Shown here one piece after another: positions 50,359-59,982 of a DNA stretch of 61,562 nt. The translations under genes were made by a program, and so were the position numbers. The notes beneath the pieces are model-generated. The model was not told the origin of the DNA, ran no database searches, and was given only the letters and a program-made list of their open reading frames with translations. The first letter of the stretch is position 1; each line of letters starts with the position of its first letter. The stretch covers positions 1 to 61,562 of the forward strand of contig JAFSPZ010000029.1 of NCBI GenBank assembly GCA_017451225.1, read 5' to 3'. This DNA is from Muribaculaceae bacterium (lineage in GTDB: Bacteria; Bacteroidota; Bacteroidia; Bacteroidales; Muribaculaceae).

Positions 50359-53300
50359 TCAAAGGGCAGTGATGGCAAGTTTCTTGGTCTTGGTGCTCTC
50401 TTGGTGGCCGTCGGTTGAGATTGTTGCCTTGTATAGGTAGATGCCTCGTGGCAGTCGACTGCCGCTATAGTCGCTCAGGTCCCAAGTGATGGGGAATGAC
50501 GAGAACATCGAGCTGCGTCCGCTTTGCGTAGTGCTCCACATTCGTTGCCCCATGAGGTTGAACACTTCTATTGTTACTGTTACAGTCGCCTCGGGGCGGT
50601 TGTGGGTAATGATGAAAGTTGTTGTGGTCGAAGCGGGATTTGGGAAGGCTTTTATCTCATCGATTTCGGGCTTGAGGCCACTCATCACGTTGAAGGTGAT
50701 GGTTTTCTCGCTCGAATTGTTGAACACGTCCCAAACCTTGAGTTTGAGGGTGTGGTGGCCATTGCTCAGGTTGCTCAATCCGTAGTTGATGTTTCCTGCC
50801 GACCCTTGTTCGGCTTCTATAGCAGTGTAGTAGCTGCTCACGTCGCTGTAGTTGATGTTTCCGTCGAGTGTGAGAGTCATGTTGTGACCAATACCTGCGT
50901 TGGAGAAGTTGATGCCGCTCTCATCGCTCACTGTAGCAAGCAGCAGTGGCGACTCGTTCACATTGTCTCCGTCATTGAAATTAGTGCTGTTGAGTCCCAT
51001 GTAGCTGATGTCAGGACCTATGGTGTCGGCTACTACGCTTTCGTCATATCCGTAGATGTAGAAATCGTCGCAAGAGCCAGTTGCCTCAACCTTCTTGTCG
51101 GGGTCGTAGGCATAAAGGCTCACCAGTGATGGTCTGTAGTTGTCGTAGCTCACGGTCACCTCGCTAGGAATGGTGATATTGAAAGTGAACTCACCGTTGT
51201 TCACGCGCGATACGTTAAGCGAGAGCTTGTTTTGCCGTTCTTCATAGGTGAGAGTGCTGTCGCGTTCTTCCGTCTCTCCTGTGGTTGGGTTTCGCCAGTT
51301 GTAGCTATAGGAGAAAGAAACCGATTTCTCGCAGTCGTAGAGAGTGCTCTCAATGAGACCGTTAAAGTCGGTCTGCTTCACGCCCGCCAGATTCTCGATG
51401 TGTCCGCTGATGCTCATCGTTTGTCGTGCCTCAAACACTGGCATGTCGTCGGGGTTCACCTCCTTGTTGTTGATTTGGTCAATTACGGCGTTGAGCTGTG
51501 GCATGGCAGGTCTCATGGCAGGGTCGCCATAGAGGTGGTAACGTTTTGAATTATCACGTCCGTTGGACGTGTTGTTCTTGGCATAAACGAGAATGTCGCC
51601 CAATCGCATGATTTGTCCGTTCTCGTCGCGATAATACATTTTTTTTGCGGCAGTTATGTTCAGATAGCGGTTGTCGGCCATATACACCAGTCGAGGTGGG
51701 CATATCATAGCAACGCATCCGCCGTTGGGGTTGAAAAACACGTTTTCGCCACCCGAGGGGTTGCTGCCGTCGTGACGCGAGAACTCGCACGTGGCGGCAA
51801 AGAGGATGGGCTGATGGCTGTAGAACAAGTTGTTTTCTATATCGCTTGTGACAAGCAGTCCATCGCCTGTCCATCCCGAAGGTCCGCCGTGTCCGCTATA
51901 GTTCCACCACAGCACACCTTCGGTAAGAGTTTTGTACATTTTCTTGCGTGCATCGGGGAATTTTGAGCCCGAGCCATCGCTTTTCTCTTCAAAGTCGTCA
52001 AGGAAAACGCGGTTAAAGTTGGTGTTCTCACCTCCATTGGCAGCAACGTTTTGAATCACACTTTCGCCATGTCGCCAGTGGTTGCCATAGTCCTCGTTGT
52101 CGGCAACGTTGAGCATGCTGTTTTTCCAGTTTCCGTAGTCGGGCTGAGTGGAGTATTTGACGATTTTGCTCACTGCGATGCTGGCATCAGTGGTGCTGCG
52201 GGCGGGAATGCGTCCCACGGCAATTTGCATCGAGGTGCTGTTGCTCATCGACGACTTGTCGAGTAGGAACCCGAAGATGTCGTCACTGGTAAATGATTTC
52301 ATCTCGTCTTCGCTTTCAATGCTTTCCCACACCAGCAGTTTGGGATAGCTCTGCGCACGGCCGGCGTTGGTGATGAGGCGGTTGTCGCAATATCCGTTGC
52401 CCATGAGAAGCAGGTAGCCCAGGCGATGACCTTGCTCGTCGGACCCTCGGTCATAGAAGTATTTGCACAGCATGCGATAGGCGGTGGCGTCGGGGGTGCC
52501 GCTTGAGAACTCATTAAACACCTTGGTGTGGTCGATTACCATCACGCGCATGCTGTCGATGCTCTCGTGCAGGCTTGCAAGCTGGCGAGCTTGAGGTAGA
52601 AATTCGCTGGGAGCGAGAATTATCATGTCGGGGATGGGGCTCCCGTGAATGCTCTGGTTGTCGACGTTTGCAGTCATCGTGGGAGAGGGGAATGAAGCGT
52701 TATCGTTAAAAGCTATAAGCTCGCGATATTTGTTGTCGGGGAGGCTGAATCGACCTTTGTTGCCATCGGTGCTGAGTTTCATCTCCACAGGTCCACTCTT
52801 GCTTGTTACGTCCCACACATGAGTGTTGCTGCTCACTCCACTTAGCTCATATTGCGAGGCTTCAAGGCTAGCAAGACCAAAGGCGAGGCTATTCTTGCCG
52901 CTAAGGTCAAGAGGTCGCTTGTAGTTGACTGTGATATAGTCAAGTCGTGCCAAGTTCAGGGTTCCGCCTGGAGTGTAGTTTACGGTGTAGGTGAGTTCTT
53001 TGGTTCCCGAGAGTGCAAATTGCTTGATTGGCGCCACCACGTTGTAGTGGTAGTGGTTGGCTTCATTAGTGATGCCTGTTATCTCGTGAGTTCCGGCAAG
53101 GTTGGTGCCGTTGTACTTGAACGAAACACTGCTGCCCTGGTTCAGAGTCTTGGCGCCAAACCTGGTGAGAACGCTCACTGTGGAGCCGTCTTCCAAGCCG
53201 TCGAGGGTGAACTTGAATGCCTGTGAATTATTACTCAGGAAATCTTCTCCCAGCAGGTTGCGGCCTGTCTCTCCAGGATTGACTAGTTCTTCTTCATGGT

Positions 53301-53826
53301 ACAATCGCTCGGTGAAGCTTGTGACGACACTGCCCGATAGTTCTGGCTGCGATATGGTAGGCGTCATGTCGCTATAGGACGAGTCATCGGTAACGAAGTA
53401 ATAGCCCTTGGTGGCATAAGGATGCTGACTTTGAACCCACATTTTGCTTGTCGTCGACCAGGTCCAGGTCAAAGGTCCTGCGGCATAGAATAGAATGCGG
53501 TCGCCAGTGCGAAACACGGGCACTTGAGGCAGGTCGTCGATAAAACTCTCCTCGTTCAGAATCTCACTCAGTTGTGCGCCTCCGTAGCCAAACACTCTCA
53601 CCCGGCTCAGGTCACCCAGGCCCCACTTGCTGGCATCGCTCGATGTAATTTGATAAATGCCGCTCTGGCTAACTTCTATTTTCACCCACTTGCCAGTTGC
53701 AAGACGTGATGTGTCGCAGTAGTACGATTTATCAAAAGCGTTAGCACTCATTGCAGCACAAATCATCACTGCAACAACAAGAGCGCGAGAGAAAAAAGCG
53801 TGAAACTTGTGATAGTTTATCGTCAT
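50359..53826 (-). CDS. porU: Type IX secretion system sortase PorU
   Basis: 1155 aa, matching Porphyromonas PorU (about 1158). A signal (ALVVAVMICAAMSANA) is followed by the N-block (ATGKWVKIEVSQSGIYQITS) and the C25 domain with the catalytic His in NYSGHGG (H646) and Cys in AATCEFSRHDG (C680). The tail is Ig-like and then FlgD/Por-type (VEVFNLMGQRMWSTTQSGRS). PorU removes the C-terminal sorting domain of T9SS cargo at the cell surface and links the cargo to anionic lipopolysaccharide. Of the three C25 genes here, this one has the PorU-type active-site context. It is divergent from the gldE-like gene. porV is not in the window. Confidence 0.9.
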   Translation of the reverse strand: MTINYHKFHAFFSRALVVAVMICAAMSANAFDKSYYCDTSRLATGKWVKIEVSQSGIYQITSSDASKWGLGDLSRVRVFGYGGAQLSEILNEESFIDDLPQVPVFRTGDRILFYAAGPLTWTWSTTSKMWVQSQHPYATKGYYFVTDDSSYSDMTPTISQPELSGSVVTSFTERLYHEEELVNPGETGRNLLGEDFLSNNSQAFKFTLDGLEDGSTVSVLTRFGAKTLNQGSSVSFKYNGTNLAGTHEITGITNEANHYHYNVVAPIKQFALSGTKELTYTVNYTPGGTLNLARLDYITVNYKRPLDLSGKNSLAFGLASLEASQYELSGVSSNTHVWDVTSKSGPVEMKLSTDGNKGRFSLPDNKYRELIAFNDNASFPSPTMTANVDNQSIHGSPIPDMIILAPSEFLPQARQLASLHESIDSMRVMVIDHTKVFNEFSSGTPDATAYRMLCKYFYDRGSDEQGHRLGYLLLMGNGYCDNRLITNAGRAQSYPKLLVWESIESEDEMKSFTSDDIFGFLLDKSSMSNSTSMQIAVGRIPARSTTDASIAVSKIVKYSTQPDYGNWKNSMLNVADNEDYGNHWRHGESVIQNVAANGGENTNFNRVFLDDFEEKSDGSGSKFPDARKKMYKTLTEGVLWWNYSGHGGPSGWTGDGLLVTSDIENNLFYSHQPILFAATCEFSRHDGSNPSGGENVFFNPNGGCVAMICPPRLVYMADNRYLNITAAKKMYYRDENGQIMRLGDILVYAKNNTSNGRDNSKRYHLYGDPAMRPAMPQLNAVIDQINNKEVNPDDMPVFEARQTMSISGHIENLAGVKQTDFNGLIESTLYDCEKSVSFSYSYNWRNPTTGETEERDSTLTYEERQNKLSLNVSRVNNGEFTFNITIPSEVTVSYDNYRPSLVSLYAYDPDKKVEATGSCDDFYIYGYDESVVADTIGPDISYMGLNSTNFNDGDNVNESPLLLATVSDESGINFSNAGIGHNMTLTLDGNINYSDVSSYYTAIEAEQGSAGNINYGLSNLSNGHHTLKLKVWDVFNNSSEKTITFNVMSGLKPEIDEIKAFPNPASTTTTFIITHNRPEATVTVTIEVFNLMGQRMWSTTQSGRSSMFSSFPITWDLSDYSGSRLPRGIYLYKATISTDGHQESTKTKKLAITAL

Positions 53827-54150
53827 AGTGTAATAGTCGTTATTTGTTCACAAGAGGACATAGTAATCCCCTTATTAAAAAATAACGTATAGCCCTCTTA
53901 ATTATTGTGTCGATGATTACTCCTCGCTCAACGCTTGCAACAAAATACATCTAAATGCACACTCCCTTATGAGATAAATTAGGCCAATGTCGGGGTAAAA
54001 ATTGATATTTTTTTTGCGGTACTGAAAAATATCATTACCTTTGCAATAGAATCGCTCATGTTGTGGCGTTTCTCAGTCTTGCCATCGCTGTTATGCCGTT
54101 GATTGTTAGGGAGAAATGTGCTGGCAAGCAAGAATGTTTAACTAAAACTT
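53827..54150. other. Divergent region between porU and the gldE-like gene
   Basis: 324 nt. It holds the gldE promoter (54013-54043) and a 14-codon frame beginning ATG at 54058 and ending TGA at 54102, in the leader of gldE. No TAnnTTTG box was found on the minus strand for porU. No other feature was seen. Confidence 0.55.
54013..54043 (+). promoter_or_regulatory. Consensus promoter of the gldE-like gene
   Basis: TTTG (54013-54016), a 19-nt spacer and TACCTTTG (54036-54043). The predicted leader is about 100 nt, long for this window. Confidence 0.8.
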
Positions 54151-55512
54151 TTGATTTTGGATCCTGACCCTTTATCTTGTATTTTAACTAATGTAGCAAC
54201 ATTGTTGCAGTCACTAATCTCACAATCGGCTATATCATTCAACGCTCCCAATCTGGGCAGCTGGGTGGCTATCGCAACGGCACTTTTCGGACTATTATTC
54301 TCGGCGTTCAACTCGGGCTCCGAGATAGCTTATTTCTCGCTCACGAGCAAGGATATAGAAGGTATAGAAGACGACCGCAAGCGCAAGCGGGTGGAGCATT
54401 TGCTCAGTCAGCCCGAGAAATTGCTTGCAACAATCTTGATAGGCAACAACTTGGTTAATATCATGATTGTGATAGTGCTCAACTATGCAATGAACCAAAT
54501 GTTCACCTTCAATAGCACTATTGCCAACTTTTTGGTACAGAGTGTTATACTCACGTTCTTGATTCTTCTCTTTGGCGAGGTGATTCCCAAGCTTTATGCT
54601 ACCAACAACAACGTTAAGTTCGCGACCTTTGTAGCGCCGGCATTACAAGTGATGTCGATGCTGTTCGCTCCGTTGTCAAAACTCATGGTCAAGAGCATGG
54701 GATTTGTGCGTAAAGCAGTGGGCAAACGTGCCGACGAAATTTCGACCGAGGACCTTACCAACGCTTTGCAAATGAGCGATGTGAAGAATGCCGACGAGAA
54801 AGACTGGTTGGAGGGTATCCTGAAGTTTGGCGACAAGACGGTGAGCGAGATTATGACCCCTCGCATCGACATTGTCGACATCGACATCGAGGAGAGTTTT
54901 GACGAAGTGATAAAATGCATCGTGGAGAATGGCTATTCCAGAATGCCGGTCTATGAAGACAACCCCGATAATATCAAGGGGGTCCTCTATGCTAAGGACA
55001 TCCTGCCCTATATCGACAAGAAAAGTGATGGTTTCAAGTGGCAGAAACTGCTTCGCCCGGTGTATTTCGTGCCCGAGTCGCGCATGATTGACGATTTGCT
55101 CGAGGACTTCCGAAAGAAAAAGATTCATCTGGCAGTGGTTGTCGACGAGTTTGGATGCACCCAGGGCCTTGCCACCATGGAAGACGTGCTCGAGGAGATA
55201 GTGGGCGACATCGACGACGAATATGATACCGAGGAGAAATTCTACACCAAGGAGAACGACGACACCTTCATTTTTGATGCCAAGACATCGATTGCCGACT
55301 TCCTTGAAGTGACCGAGGTTGACGAGCGTCATTTTGCAAAGTATACCGATGAGGCCGAGAGCATCGCGGGCCTGCTCCTGAACATCAAGGGCGATTTCCT
55401 TCAGGAGAAGGAAAAGCTCACTTGCGGCCCTTGCGAGTTCACTGTGCTCAAGGTGAAAAAATACCGCATCGCCAAGGTGAAAGTTCACGTTAATCAAAGT
55501 GACAAGGAGTAA
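54151..55512 (+). CDS. gldE: GldE-like CorC/HlyC-family membrane protein
   Basis: 453 aa. An N-terminal CNNM/DUF21 membrane domain (about 35-190; GLLFSAFNSGSEIAYFSLTS, ATILIGNNLVNIMIVIVLNY, LLFGEVIPKLYATNN) is followed by two CBS domains (about 215-335; VSEIMTPRIDIVDIDIE, HLAVVVDEFGCTQGL, TMEDVLEEIVGDI) and a CorC domain (about 350-445). The opening LDPDP resembles Bacteroidetes GldE, linked to gliding and T9SS; ion (magnesium or cobalt) efflux is the broader family role. The start is not ATG: TTG at 54151 or TTG at 54157 (giving MDPDP) are the options, since a stop lies upstream in frame. It is divergent from porU. Confidence 0.75.
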   Translation: MILDPDPLSCILTNVATLLQSLISQSAISFNAPNLGSWVAIATALFGLLFSAFNSGSEIAYFSLTSKDIEGIEDDRKRKRVEHLLSQPEKLLATILIGNNLVNIMIVIVLNYAMNQMFTFNSTIANFLVQSVILTFLILLFGEVIPKLYATNNNVKFATFVAPALQVMSMLFAPLSKLMVKSMGFVRKAVGKRADEISTEDLTNALQMSDVKNADEKDWLEGILKFGDKTVSEIMTPRIDIVDIDIEESFDEVIKCIVENGYSRMPVYEDNPDNIKGVLYAKDILPYIDKKSDGFKWQKLLRPVYFVPESRMIDDLLEDFRKKKIHLAVVVDEFGCTQGLATMEDVLEEIVGDIDDEYDTEEKFYTKENDDTFIFDAKTSIADFLEVTEVDERHFAKYTDEAESIAGLLLNIKGDFLQEKEKLTCGPCEFTVLKVKKYRIAKVKVHVNQSDKE

Positions 55513-55600
55513 GTTTTAAGTGCGTTTCTTGGATGCATTTCACTGCTCGTTTCATTAACAAATTTGATATCATTAATAATAATTATAAAAACGACTATTC

Positions 55601-57277
55601 ATGAAAAAATTATCTTCTAAATTACGTGCTGTAGGGCTTATTGTTGCTGCAGCTCTCGTGATGGGGTGGGGCGCTGAGTCTCATGCCTGTACCAACCTGA
55701 TTGCCGGCAAGAAGGCAACGGTCGACGGCTCGACTATGATTACCTATGCCGCCGACTCTCACACCCTTTTTGGCTTTCTCGAATTTTATCCCGCTGCCGA
55801 CCACAAGGCAGGTGACATGCGCACAATACGTGACTGGGACACCGGCAAATATCTGGGAGAGATTCCCGAGATAGCTCATACCTATAAGGTGGTGGGCAAC
55901 ATCAATGAGCATCAAGTGACAGTAGCCGAGTCTACCTGGGGCGGACGCCATGAGTGTGAAGATACTACAGGACGAATCGACTACGGAAGCCTCATCTATA
56001 TCGCACTGCAGCGCTCAAAGACCGCTCGCGAGGCCTTGAAGGTCATGACCGACCTGGTAGCACAGTATGGTTACTGCAGCGAGGGCGAGTCGTTCTCAGT
56101 AGGTGACCCCAACGAGGTTTGGGTGCTTGAGATGATTGGTAAGGGCGGCAAGGAGAAAGGCGCAGTGTGGGTAGCAATCCGCATCCCCGACGACTGCATC
56201 TCGGCTCATGCCAACCAGGCTCGCATCCACAAGATTCCATTCAAAGACAAGGAAAACTGCATGTACAGCAAGGACGTTGTGTCGTTTGCCCGCAAGATGG
56301 GCTGGTTCAACGGCAAGGACGAGGACTTCGACTTCTCGGTAACTTACTGTCCCCCCGATTATGGCACCCTGCGTGGCTGTGATGCTCGCGCTTGGTCGTT
56401 CTTCAACAAGTATAAAGCCGGCATGGACCGCTATCTGCCTTATCTCGAAGGCAAGAAGGGCGCCGAGGTGATGCCTCTATATGTCAAGCCCGACCGCTTG
56501 CTCAGCGTGCGCAACATGCAGGACATGATGCGCGACCACTTCGAGGGAACTCCTTACGACATGACTCAGGATCCCGGAGCAAAGAACTACTTCGGCGTGC
56601 CTTACCGCTATCGTCCCATGGAATTCAAGGTAGACAGCGTGACCTATTGCCACGAGCGTGCTATCGCTACGCAGCAAACCGGTTTCGTGTTCTGCACTCA
56701 GATGCGTTCATGGCTTCCCGACCCAGTGGGTGGCATCATTTGGTTTGGCGTTGACGATGCCAACACCGCCGTCTTTGTGCCCATGTACTGCTGCATCAAC
56801 GAGGCTCCCGATTGCTTCCGCGAGGGCAAGGGCGACCTTTACAACTTCGACTTCGACGCTGCATTCTGGGTTAACAACCTCATTGCCAACCAGTGCTACC
56901 ACCGCTACTCGCAGATGATTCCCGACGTCCGCAAGGTTCAGAAGGGCATTGAAGATGCATTCGAGGCTCAGCAGCCTCAGGTGGAGTCTAAGGCTTTGGC
57001 AATATACAAGAACAATCCTGCCGAGGCAGTGGAATTCCTCACCAACTACAGCGTGAACAGTTCGCAGGATTACCTTCGCAAGTATCAGCAGCTCGCCCAG
57101 TATCTTTTTGTTAAGTTCCTCGATGGAAACATCAAGAAAGAGAAAGACGGCAAGTTTGAGCGCAACCCCTATGGCAATCCTGTTTCGCCCAACTATGGAG
57201 GCTACACACAAGACTACTTCGAGACCATCGTCAAGGGTAGTGGCGACTATCTGCGCGTGAAGGAAGTGGAGAAATAA
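55601..57277 (+). CDS. C69-family dipeptidase (PepD-like, N-terminal Cys)
   Basis: 558 aa. A signal peptide (LIVAAALVMGWGAESHA) ends directly before the predicted nucleophile C30 (ACTNLIAGKKATVDGSTMIT), as expected for an Ntn-hydrolase activated by removal of the leader. Further family blocks are AESTWGGRHE, EGESFSVGDPNEVWVLEMIG and CDARAWSFFNKY. C69 enzymes cleave dipeptides with broad specificity; this one is likely periplasmic or surface-bound. It is 88 nt after gldE with no recognised promoter of its own and 20 nt before the DUF3667 gene. Confidence 0.9.
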   Translation: MKKLSSKLRAVGLIVAAALVMGWGAESHACTNLIAGKKATVDGSTMITYAADSHTLFGFLEFYPAADHKAGDMRTIRDWDTGKYLGEIPEIAHTYKVVGNINEHQVTVAESTWGGRHECEDTTGRIDYGSLIYIALQRSKTAREALKVMTDLVAQYGYCSEGESFSVGDPNEVWVLEMIGKGGKEKGAVWVAIRIPDDCISAHANQARIHKIPFKDKENCMYSKDVVSFARKMGWFNGKDEDFDFSVTYCPPDYGTLRGCDARAWSFFNKYKAGMDRYLPYLEGKKGAEVMPLYVKPDRLLSVRNMQDMMRDHFEGTPYDMTQDPGAKNYFGVPYRYRPMEFKVDSVTYCHERAIATQQTGFVFCTQMRSWLPDPVGGIIWFGVDDANTAVFVPMYCCINEAPDCFREGKGDLYNFDFDAAFWVNNLIANQCYHRYSQMIPDVRKVQKGIEDAFEAQQPQVESKALAIYKNNPAEAVEFLTNYSVNSSQDYLRKYQQLAQYLFVKFLDGNIKKEKDGKFERNPYGNPVSPNYGGYTQDYFETIVKGSGDYLRVKEVEK

Positions 57278-57297
57278 TTATCAATTAATCAATCACA

Positions 57298-58422
57298 ATG
57301 GGTGGCAATGCATGCAAGGCTTGCAATGTCACCCATCTTTCAATCATGAAGTCACACCGATTAAAAGAATATCGCAACAGTTACCGCGAGTGGAGAAAGC
57401 ATCCAGTGGAGTATAAGTACACTGGAGAGAAGCATCGTTGTGACTGTTGTGGCGAGGAACATGAGGGCAATTTTTGCCCCCTGTGTGGACAGAAGGCGAC
57501 TCAGGGTCCTGTCACATGGAAGAGTGTGTGGGCTGGAGTGATGGAAATTTGGGGCATGCACTCGCGCTCACTCCCTTATACTGCTTGGCAACTGCTGTTC
57601 CGTCCGGGCCATTTAATGCGTGACTATGTCACAGGTAAGCGTCAGGTGAGCTTCCCACCGGTGAAGATGCTTGTGCTGATGGGGGTTATTGTCTATTTTA
57701 TAGGTCACTGGGTTGCTCCTAAAGAGTATACACATGATATAGACAAGATATCATCCACTGGCGCAATGTATTATCTGGAATATGCTTGGCAATGGCTTTT
57801 GCATCACTCTGAATGGTTATCTCTAGCTATTGGCTCTGTGCTAATCTTGCCCACATGGTTTGTTTTTCGTCATGCACCACTGCTCAAGCGCCACACCTTG
57901 CCACAAGGTTTTTTTATTCAGGTGTTTCTTGCTAATCAAGGGTTGGTCATTGAGTTGTTTTTCCTCTTGATTGGGTTGTTGCTGTTTTTTGTGCCACAAG
58001 ACGATATTGTTTTGGAGATACAATTTTGCGTATTGCTTATGTATTTGGTCATTGACTATAAACAGCTTTTTGGATACAACTGGTGGGGTACTATATGGCG
58101 ATTGATGATGATGTTCATTGTGACGATATTTGTAGTTGGACTCATTGGGGATATAGTAGATACATTGATGTCAGTAACAGGTTCAAGTGCGCTTAATACA
58201 GCTGATAGTAACCTAATTATGAGGGCAATATTTAGGTTGTCAGTAATGTTGGTTTCTTGTTCGTACTTACTTTATATTTTATTGTATTCAATCAATACAA
58301 TCAATCGCAAGACATGGCTTGAGCGTGGCAAGTGGAAGGCGTGGAGAGTTCCCGTTATACTCACTGGTATTATTGTTGTAGTGCCTATTTTGATTGCGAT
58401 AATATCTTTTCTAATAAAGTAA
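57298..58422 (+). CDS. DUF3667-type zinc-ribbon membrane protein
   Basis: 374 aa from the first ATG; an ATG at 57346 (MKSHRLKEY) is a plausible alternative. A zinc ribbon at about 48-65 (CDCCGEEH, NFCPLCGQK) is followed by ITWKSV-like sequence (PVTWKSVWAGVMEI) and RPGHLMRDYVTGKRQVSFPP, the signature of DUF3667. Five or six membrane helices fill the rest. The function is unknown. In Bacteroidetes such proteins are common single genes. The two early Cys (CKACN, residues 6-10) before the usual start are either extra ligands or untranslated. It lies 20 nt downstream of the dipeptidase. Confidence 0.75.
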   Translation: MGGNACKACNVTHLSIMKSHRLKEYRNSYREWRKHPVEYKYTGEKHRCDCCGEEHEGNFCPLCGQKATQGPVTWKSVWAGVMEIWGMHSRSLPYTAWQLLFRPGHLMRDYVTGKRQVSFPPVKMLVLMGVIVYFIGHWVAPKEYTHDIDKISSTGAMYYLEYAWQWLLHHSEWLSLAIGSVLILPTWFVFRHAPLLKRHTLPQGFFIQVFLANQGLVIELFFLLIGLLLFFVPQDDIVLEIQFCVLLMYLVIDYKQLFGYNWWGTIWRLMMMFIVTIFVVGLIGDIVDTLMSVTGSSALNTADSNLIMRAIFRLSVMLVSCSYLLYILLYSINTINRKTWLERGKWKAWRVPVILTGIIVVVPILIAIISFLIK

Positions 58423-58428
58423 TATTAG

Positions 58429-58464
58429 CAATGAGGGAGTGCCTAGGCACTCCCTCATTGTTTT
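58429..58464. terminator. Bidirectional terminator, 32-nt perfect palindrome
   Basis: 58429-58460 is a perfect palindrome (arms CAATGAGGGAGTGC outward of central CTAG-containing loop), followed by TTTTAT. It lies between convergent genes. Confidence 0.85.
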
Positions 58465-58477
58465 ATGAACGATGGCA

Positions 58478-59104
58478 TTATTCAGGCAGTTTCACTGCCG
58501 GCCAGCCGTAGTCTTGATACATAGTGACCTTGATGTTGTGTTCCTTTACATAGGTCGCAATGCCTTGAGCGCGATGTTTCTCGCGTCCTTTCTCGTTGGA
58601 GTTCATTTTCTGAAAAGCGTCAAACTTGTCGCCAAAGATTTTCTTTGCGCTTGGCAAGTTGTCGGAACCGTCGGCAACACGCTCAAACGAAGTGATTTCA
58701 TATCCATTACCACTCTTTTTCAAGTGTATGAGTCCTGGATGACTGCCTCCTGAGGCAGTTTTGAGGGTGTCGCCCGCGATTTTGTAGTTGAAAACCCAGA
58801 AGTCGCCCCACACTTTGATGTCCTGGTCGTCCTTGTCATCGGCGGCCACAATCATCGCTTGTGGAATGCATACATCGCTCTTGTCATAATTTTTCCCAAT
58901 TTCTTCAACAATATACTTGTCGATAGCTTTCAAGTAGCTGTCGGGCTGCTGTTTGCTATTGGCATTAGCAGTTGTTGTGTCTTTACTGCTGGCAGCACTT
59001 GTGCTGGCGCTTGTTGTGCTGTTCTTGCCCTGGCAAGCAGTAAGTGCCATGATGCCACATGCAATCAGCGCAGTGGCAATCACTCCGATTTTTGTCATTT
59101 TCAT
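58478..59104 (-). CDS. Lipoprotein of unknown function
   Basis: 208 aa. The lipobox is MALTAC (Cys 24), followed by a Ser/Thr/Ala-rich linker (about 28-55). The folded part (about 58-208) includes YLKAIDKYIVEEIGKNYDKS, IKVWGDFWVFNYKIAGDTLK, GGSHPGLIHLKKSGNGYEIT and a C-terminal YQDYGWPAVKLPE. A similar fold of one helix and a curved sheet is seen in NTF2- or cystatin-like secreted proteins; this is a guess. It begins 29 nt after the DUF3108 gene and is co-directional. No enzyme motif was recognised. Confidence 0.7.
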   Translation of the reverse strand: MKMTKIGVIATALIACGIMALTACQGKNSTTSASTSAASSKDTTTANANSKQQPDSYLKAIDKYIVEEIGKNYDKSDVCIPQAMIVAADDKDDQDIKVWGDFWVFNYKIAGDTLKTASGGSHPGLIHLKKSGNGYEITSFERVADGSDNLPSAKKIFGDKFDAFQKMNSNEKGREKHRAQGIATYVKEHNIKVTMYQDYGWPAVKLPE

Positions 59105-59133
59105 GTTAGGATAAAATATAGAAACTTATTGAA

Positions 59134-59883
59134 TTATTTGGCGTAATAGCATTTAATTTCACCTATTTTGAGCTTGCCCACAACCAGTAGCGGTATGCGC
59201 TTGGCATCGGTTGAAATATATGCATCGATGTCATCGCTCGATTTCTTGCCGCCGTCGGTGGTGAAAGTGAGCTTCAGGTGGTAGGCTTGGTGGTGCGACT
59301 TGTCGCGCAACTCGAGCGCTGGCTCAATGCCCACAAATTTGATGGTGAGAGTTTCTTTCTCTTTGCCCGAGAACACACACGAGGTATAGGTCTTACCACT
59401 CTTCATCTTAGTGAAGTCGAGGTTGCGCATCATGTAGAACACGCTCAGCATGTCGTAGGCTGGGCCGTCATGGCTCAGGTCTAGGTTGGCAGTGGGCTTG
59501 TTCTTGCGGTATCGAGTGCATTGAGCAGTAGTGCCCTTACCGGTACTGTTGAAATCGACCACGTCGTGGGCGAAGTAGTCCTTCTCGTGAGTGAATTTCT
59601 CATATTTGTCGGGGCGGAAATCGGTTCCCATTGTGCACTTGAGCGTGTCGCGCACGGGGTAGATTTTGTCGGCCCATGAACGTGTTTTTCCTGTGAGCTC
59701 AGCGGTGTATCCATCCCCGCTCTTAGTGGCCGAGAGGGTGGCGTCACCAGCATGTTTCCACAAGATTCCCCAGTGATAGACAATCTCATAGTTAAGGCTC
59801 TCATTGGTGATTGTCAATGCTTTGGCGACAGGTGCCAGCACCAGTGCCGCTAATGCTAATATTGAAAAAATGTACTTTCTCAT
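59134..59883 (-). CDS. DUF3108-family periplasmic protein
   Basis: 249 aa. A signal peptide (MRKYIFSILALAALVLAPVAKA) is followed by a beta-rich domain beginning LNYEIVYHWGILWKHAGDAT. Further blocks are DTLKCTMGTDFRPDKYEKFT, AYDMLSVFYMMRNLDF, GKTYTSCVFSGKEKETLTIK and a C-terminal DAYISTDAKRIPLLVVGKLK, the layout of DUF3108. The family has a LolA-like or lipid-binding type of beta sheet in some predictions, but its role is not established. It is first in a two-gene set with the lipoprotein. Confidence 0.8.
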   Translation of the reverse strand: MRKYIFSILALAALVLAPVAKALTITNESLNYEIVYHWGILWKHAGDATLSATKSGDGYTAELTGKTRSWADKIYPVRDTLKCTMGTDFRPDKYEKFTHEKDYFAHDVVDFNSTGKGTTAQCTRYRKNKPTANLDLSHDGPAYDMLSVFYMMRNLDFTKMKSGKTYTSCVFSGKEKETLTIKFVGIEPALELRDKSHHQAYHLKLTFTTDGGKKSSDDIDAYISTDAKRIPLLVVGKLKIGEIKCYYAK

Positions 59884-59982
59884 TGGTTACTTTTGTTAAA
59901 TGTTCATTGATAAGACATTCCAAGCGGCCAAAGGTTTAAACTTGAGAAAAACTCCAAAATAAGGGTGAAGACCATACTCACT

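Noticed and set aside
58429-58460. 32-nt perfect palindrome as an attachment or recombination site
   Set aside because: It lies between convergent stop codons and is followed by a T-run; a bidirectional terminator explains it.
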